Shown here piece after piece: positions 36,825 through 39,116 of a stretch of DNA of 39,116 bases; within the stretch, counting starts at the first letter, position 1, and each line of letters opens with the position of its first letter. Origin of the DNA: Candidatus Peribacteria bacterium (GTDB lineage Bacteria; Patescibacteriota; Gracilibacteria; Peribacterales; Peribacteraceae); the NCBI GenBank assembly GCA_023245775.1, contig JAHFJR010000013.1, forward strand, positions 1-39,116. Direction: 5' to 3'. Made by a program: the position numbers and the translations under genes. The notes under the pieces were generated by a model. The model worked only from the letters and a program-made list of their open reading frames with translations. It made no database searches and was not told the origin of the DNA.

Positions 36825-39116
36825 ATGGCCAAGAAGTCCGCTCCGAAGAAGAAGCTCGCAAAGAGAGTCAGCAAGCCTGCAAAGAAGCCGGCTCCAAGGA
36901 AAAAAGCCATCAAGAAAGTTGCGCCGAAAAAAGTCATGAAGAAAGTGACTGTGAAAAAAGTTGTCCAGAAAAAAATCGTCAAAGCAACGGCAAGAGTTGC
37001 TCCGAAAGCTTCACAGAAGCCAGCTGCCCAGCCCTCTCAGACGATGAAGAAGGCTGCCATCAAGCCGACGGGTGCGAATATTGCATCGAAGATGCTCGTG
37101 ACGGAGGGCAGAAAGTCGATTCTCTCGAAGAGAACGGTGATGCGAAAACAGGAGTACAAGTACGATGTCGAAGAGGCCATCTTAGCTCAGCTCTCGACGT
37201 TCAAATTGTCTGGGTACGAGCGAGCCCCCGTGGCACTCCGTGAGGTGGAGGAGGCACTGACTCCGAAGATGACGATCGGTGGACGCGTGTTCCTCACCAA
37301 GGACGATTCCATCGAGATGATGCGTTCACTCATCGATGTGCAGATCCAGAGTTACCGATGGTTTCTCACGACTGGTCTTGCCGAACTCCTCAAAGAGGTG
37401 AGTCCGATCACCGATTTCTCGAACAAGAAAATGGAGCTGAATTTCCTCGGTCACACCTTCGACCGACCCAAGTACGATCCAGCGACTTGCAAGCGCAGAA
37501 ATCTCAGTTACGAAGCCGCGATGAAGGGCCACGTGCAGCTCATCAACAAGGAGACAGGTGAAATCAAAGAACAGGACGTCTTCCTCGGGAGCATTCCACT
37601 CATGACCGATAACGGCACGTTCGTCGTTGGTGGCATCGAGCGTGTGGTGGTGAGTCAGCTCGTCCGCTCCCCCGGCGTCTTCTTCTCCGCGATGCCGGAT
37701 TTCCCCAAGCATCACGCTGCGAAGATCATCCCCAAGCGTGGTGTCTGGATGGAGATCGAAACGGATCGTCGTGGCATCATCACGTGCAAGATCGATCGCA
37801 AGCGCAAGATCCCGATCACGCAGCTTCTGCGCGTGTTCGGTTACAAGGAGGACAGCGCCATTCTCGATCTCTTCAAGGATGTGACGAAGCAGGAGAAGGA
37901 TTTTGTCCTTGCGACTCTCGAGAAGGATACGGTTCGCACTGTGGATGAGGCCTACCAGAGCATCTATCGGAAGATTCGCCCTGGGGACCTTGCGACGGCT
38001 GAGAATGCCAAGTCTCTCATCGATGGTCTGTTCTTCGATTTCAAGAAGTACGACATGGGTAACATCGCCCGTTACAAGCTGAACCGACGCTTCGCCTTCA
38101 CGACACCAAATGACGAGAAGCACCGCGTGTTCCAGGTCACTGACTTCATCGAAATTTTGAAGGAGCTCATTCGATTGAATAATGGCGAGGGGACGCCTGA
38201 TGATATCGATCATTTATCCAACCGCCGTGTTCGCTCCGTGGGCGAGCTCGTGCAGAATAAGTATCGCGTAGGTCTCATGCGCACGGAGCGCATCATGAAG
38301 GACCGTATGACGGTGATGGACTTGGAAACAGTGACGCCCACTCAGCTCATCAACTGTCGTCCGATTACGGCTGCTCTTCGCGAGTTCTTCGCTTCCTCAC
38401 AGCTGTCGCAGTTCATGGATCAGACGAACCCTCTCAGTGAGCTTGCACACAAGCGACGTCTCTCTGCCATGGGCCCCGGTGGGCTCTCGCGTGAACGTGC
38501 TAGCTTCGATGTCCGTGATGTGCACCCGTCTCACTACGGTCGCATCTGTCCGATCGCGACACCGGAAGGTCCGAATATCGGTCTCGTCGTGCACCTCGCG
38601 AGCTACGCCAAGGTCAACGAGTACGGATTCCTCGAGACGCCGTACTACGAAGTGAAACATGCAGTGAAGATGGATCCGGACGCTCTCGTCGGCCGCATGG
38701 TCGACGTCGTGGTACGCGACGGTCACAAAGTCATCGCCAAGGAAGGCGAGGAGATCACGAGCAAGCAGCTGGCTTCGAAGGTCATCTCGCTGCTGAAGAC
38801 ACAAGACATGAAAGAAGTACCGGTCCGCGCGTTCATTCTCCCGAAGGAAATCTACATCGATGCCGATCGCGAGCGTCATCTGACGATCGCTGAGGCCAAT
38901 AGCAAGATGAATGAGAAGTGGGAATTCCTCGCATCGCGCGTCCACGCACGCAAGAAGGGCGAGCCGGTGCTCGCGCACGTTCGCGATGTCACGCATTCCG
39001 ATATTTCTCCGAAACAGATTCTCTCGGTCTCGACGTCCCTCATTCCGTTCCTCGAGCACGACGACAATACACGCGCATCCATGGGTACGAACATGCAACG
39101 CCAAGCTGTGCCGCTC
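36825..39116 (+). CDS. rpoB: RNA polymerase beta subunit with histone H1-like N-terminal extension, 5' part
   Basis: 764 codons to the right edge, no stop reached. From about residue 169 (SLIDVQIQSYRWFLTTGLAELL) this is RpoB: FLGSIPLMTDNGTFVVGGIE, RVVVSQLVRSPGVFFS, the fork/rifampicin region SSQLSQFMDQTNPLSELAHK with RLSAMGPGGLSRERASFDVRD around 524-560, CPIATPEGPNIGL, and TNMQRQAVPL at the edge. The Asp, His and Ser of the rifampicin pocket are as in sensitive E. coli. Unusually, residues 1-82 are Lys/Ala/Pro-rich like histone H1 (MAKKSAPKKKLAKRV, PAKKPAPRKKAIKK). Residues 83-165 are a further segment absent from ordinary RpoB. The frame is stop-free throughout. A later ATG near 37317 is possible but has no ribosome-binding site. 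Confidence 0.95.
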   Translation, partial: MAKKSAPKKKLAKRVSKPAKKPAPRKKAIKKVAPKKVMKKVTVKKVVQKKIVKATARVAPKASQKPAAQPSQTMKKAAIKPTGANIASKMLVTEGRKSILSKRTVMRKQEYKYDVEEAILAQLSTFKLSGYERAPVALREVEEALTPKMTIGGRVFLTKDDSIEMMRSLIDVQIQSYRWFLTTGLAELLKEVSPITDFSNKKMELNFLGHTFDRPKYDPATCKRRNLSYEAAMKGHVQLINKETGEIKEQDVFLGSIPLMTDNGTFVVGGIERVVVSQLVRSPGVFFSAMPDFPKHHAAKIIPKRGVWMEIETDRRGIITCKIDRKRKIPITQLLRVFGYKEDSAILDLFKDVTKQEKDFVLATLEKDTVRTVDEAYQSIYRKIRPGDLATAENAKSLIDGLFFDFKKYDMGNIARYKLNRRFAFTTPNDEKHRVFQVTDFIEILKELIRLNNGEGTPDDIDHLSNRRVRSVGELVQNKYRVGLMRTERIMKDRMTVMDLETVTPTQLINCRPITAALREFFASSQLSQFMDQTNPLSELAHKRRLSAMGPGGLSRERASFDVRDVHPSHYGRICPIATPEGPNIGLVVHLASYAKVNEYGFLETPYYEVKHAVKMDPDALVGRMVDVVVRDGHKVIAKEGEEITSKQLASKVISLLKTQDMKEVPVRAFILPKEIYIDADRERHLTIAEANSKMNEKWEFLASRVHARKKGEPVLAHVRDVTHSDISPKQILSVSTSLIPFLEHDDNTRASMGTNMQRQAVPL

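Noticed and set aside
36779..37243. A 154-codon frame overlapping the start of rpoB
   Set aside because: It is the shifted frame of the Lys-rich rpoB extension; the rpoB frame continues without a stop into conserved RpoB sequence.

Overview
The window reads as a piece of a bacterial chromosome from the Candidate Phyla Radiation (Patescibacteria), most like Peregrinibacteria/Peribacteria. This is an inference from the content: cell-surface proteins built from DUF4215 cysteine-rich repeats, an SLH-type S-layer protein, a FemAB-type ligase, small GIY-YIG and four-helix-bundle proteins, many promoters whose -10 box lies 6-9 nt from the start codon, and very few Shine-Dalgarno sequences. The genetic code is standard: TGA is used as stop. 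Genes fall in short blocks on both strands.

Layout. 1-259 (minus): ends of an SxtJ / DUF5989 membrane-protein pair. 501-3401: an unrecognised protein, a TrmB-type regulator, a PLP-dependent threonine/serine dehydratase and a small GIY-YIG nuclease. 3571-3781: a palindromic repeat array joined to the 3' end of tRNA-Trp. 3807-6698 (minus): four-helix-bundle protein and DNA topoisomerase I, separated by telomere-like CCCTAA repeats. 7007-7394: an HU gene with promoter and terminator. 7397-8218: a second palindromic repeat family on both sides of a second GIY-YIG gene. 8268-11111: a RhuM-Fic protein, KhpB/Jag and DnaJ. 11174-21850: six plus-strand genes for membrane-anchored or secreted proteins (thrombospondin type-3 repeats, DUF4215 repeats, LamG, dockerin-like EF-hand pairs). 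21866-25609: gatC-gatA on minus and rnpA-yidC on plus. 25750-28409: fructose-bisphosphate aldolase and CysRS. 28419-33787: a long non-coding leader, the 1457-residue S-layer protein and its terminator. 33943-36378: FemAB-like ligase, Mn/Fe superoxide dismutase and an orphan gene. 36452-39116: a candidate small RNA and the 5' part of rpoB.

How it fits together. The surface cluster and the S-layer gene look like parts of one cell envelope. A beta domain in the 14234-16231 protein resembles one in the S-layer protein, and the two genes at 12956 and 14234 (probably also 11174) share an N-terminal domain I cannot assign. YidC, RNase P protein and KhpB, which often sit together in bacteria, are in two places here.

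The most unusual property is the density of palindromic elements. Several families have constant flanks around interchangeable palindromic cores. They occur between genes and also in frame inside housekeeping genes (topA, dnaJ, gatA, fbaB, probably rnpA, and about four times in the FemAB gene), much as Rickettsia palindromic elements do. The two GIY-YIG genes share a nearly identical palindromic promoter and each lies next to a palindromic array. I propose this nuclease-plus-palindrome arrangement as the best candidate for an undescribed system in the window; that is an inference from the sequence alone.
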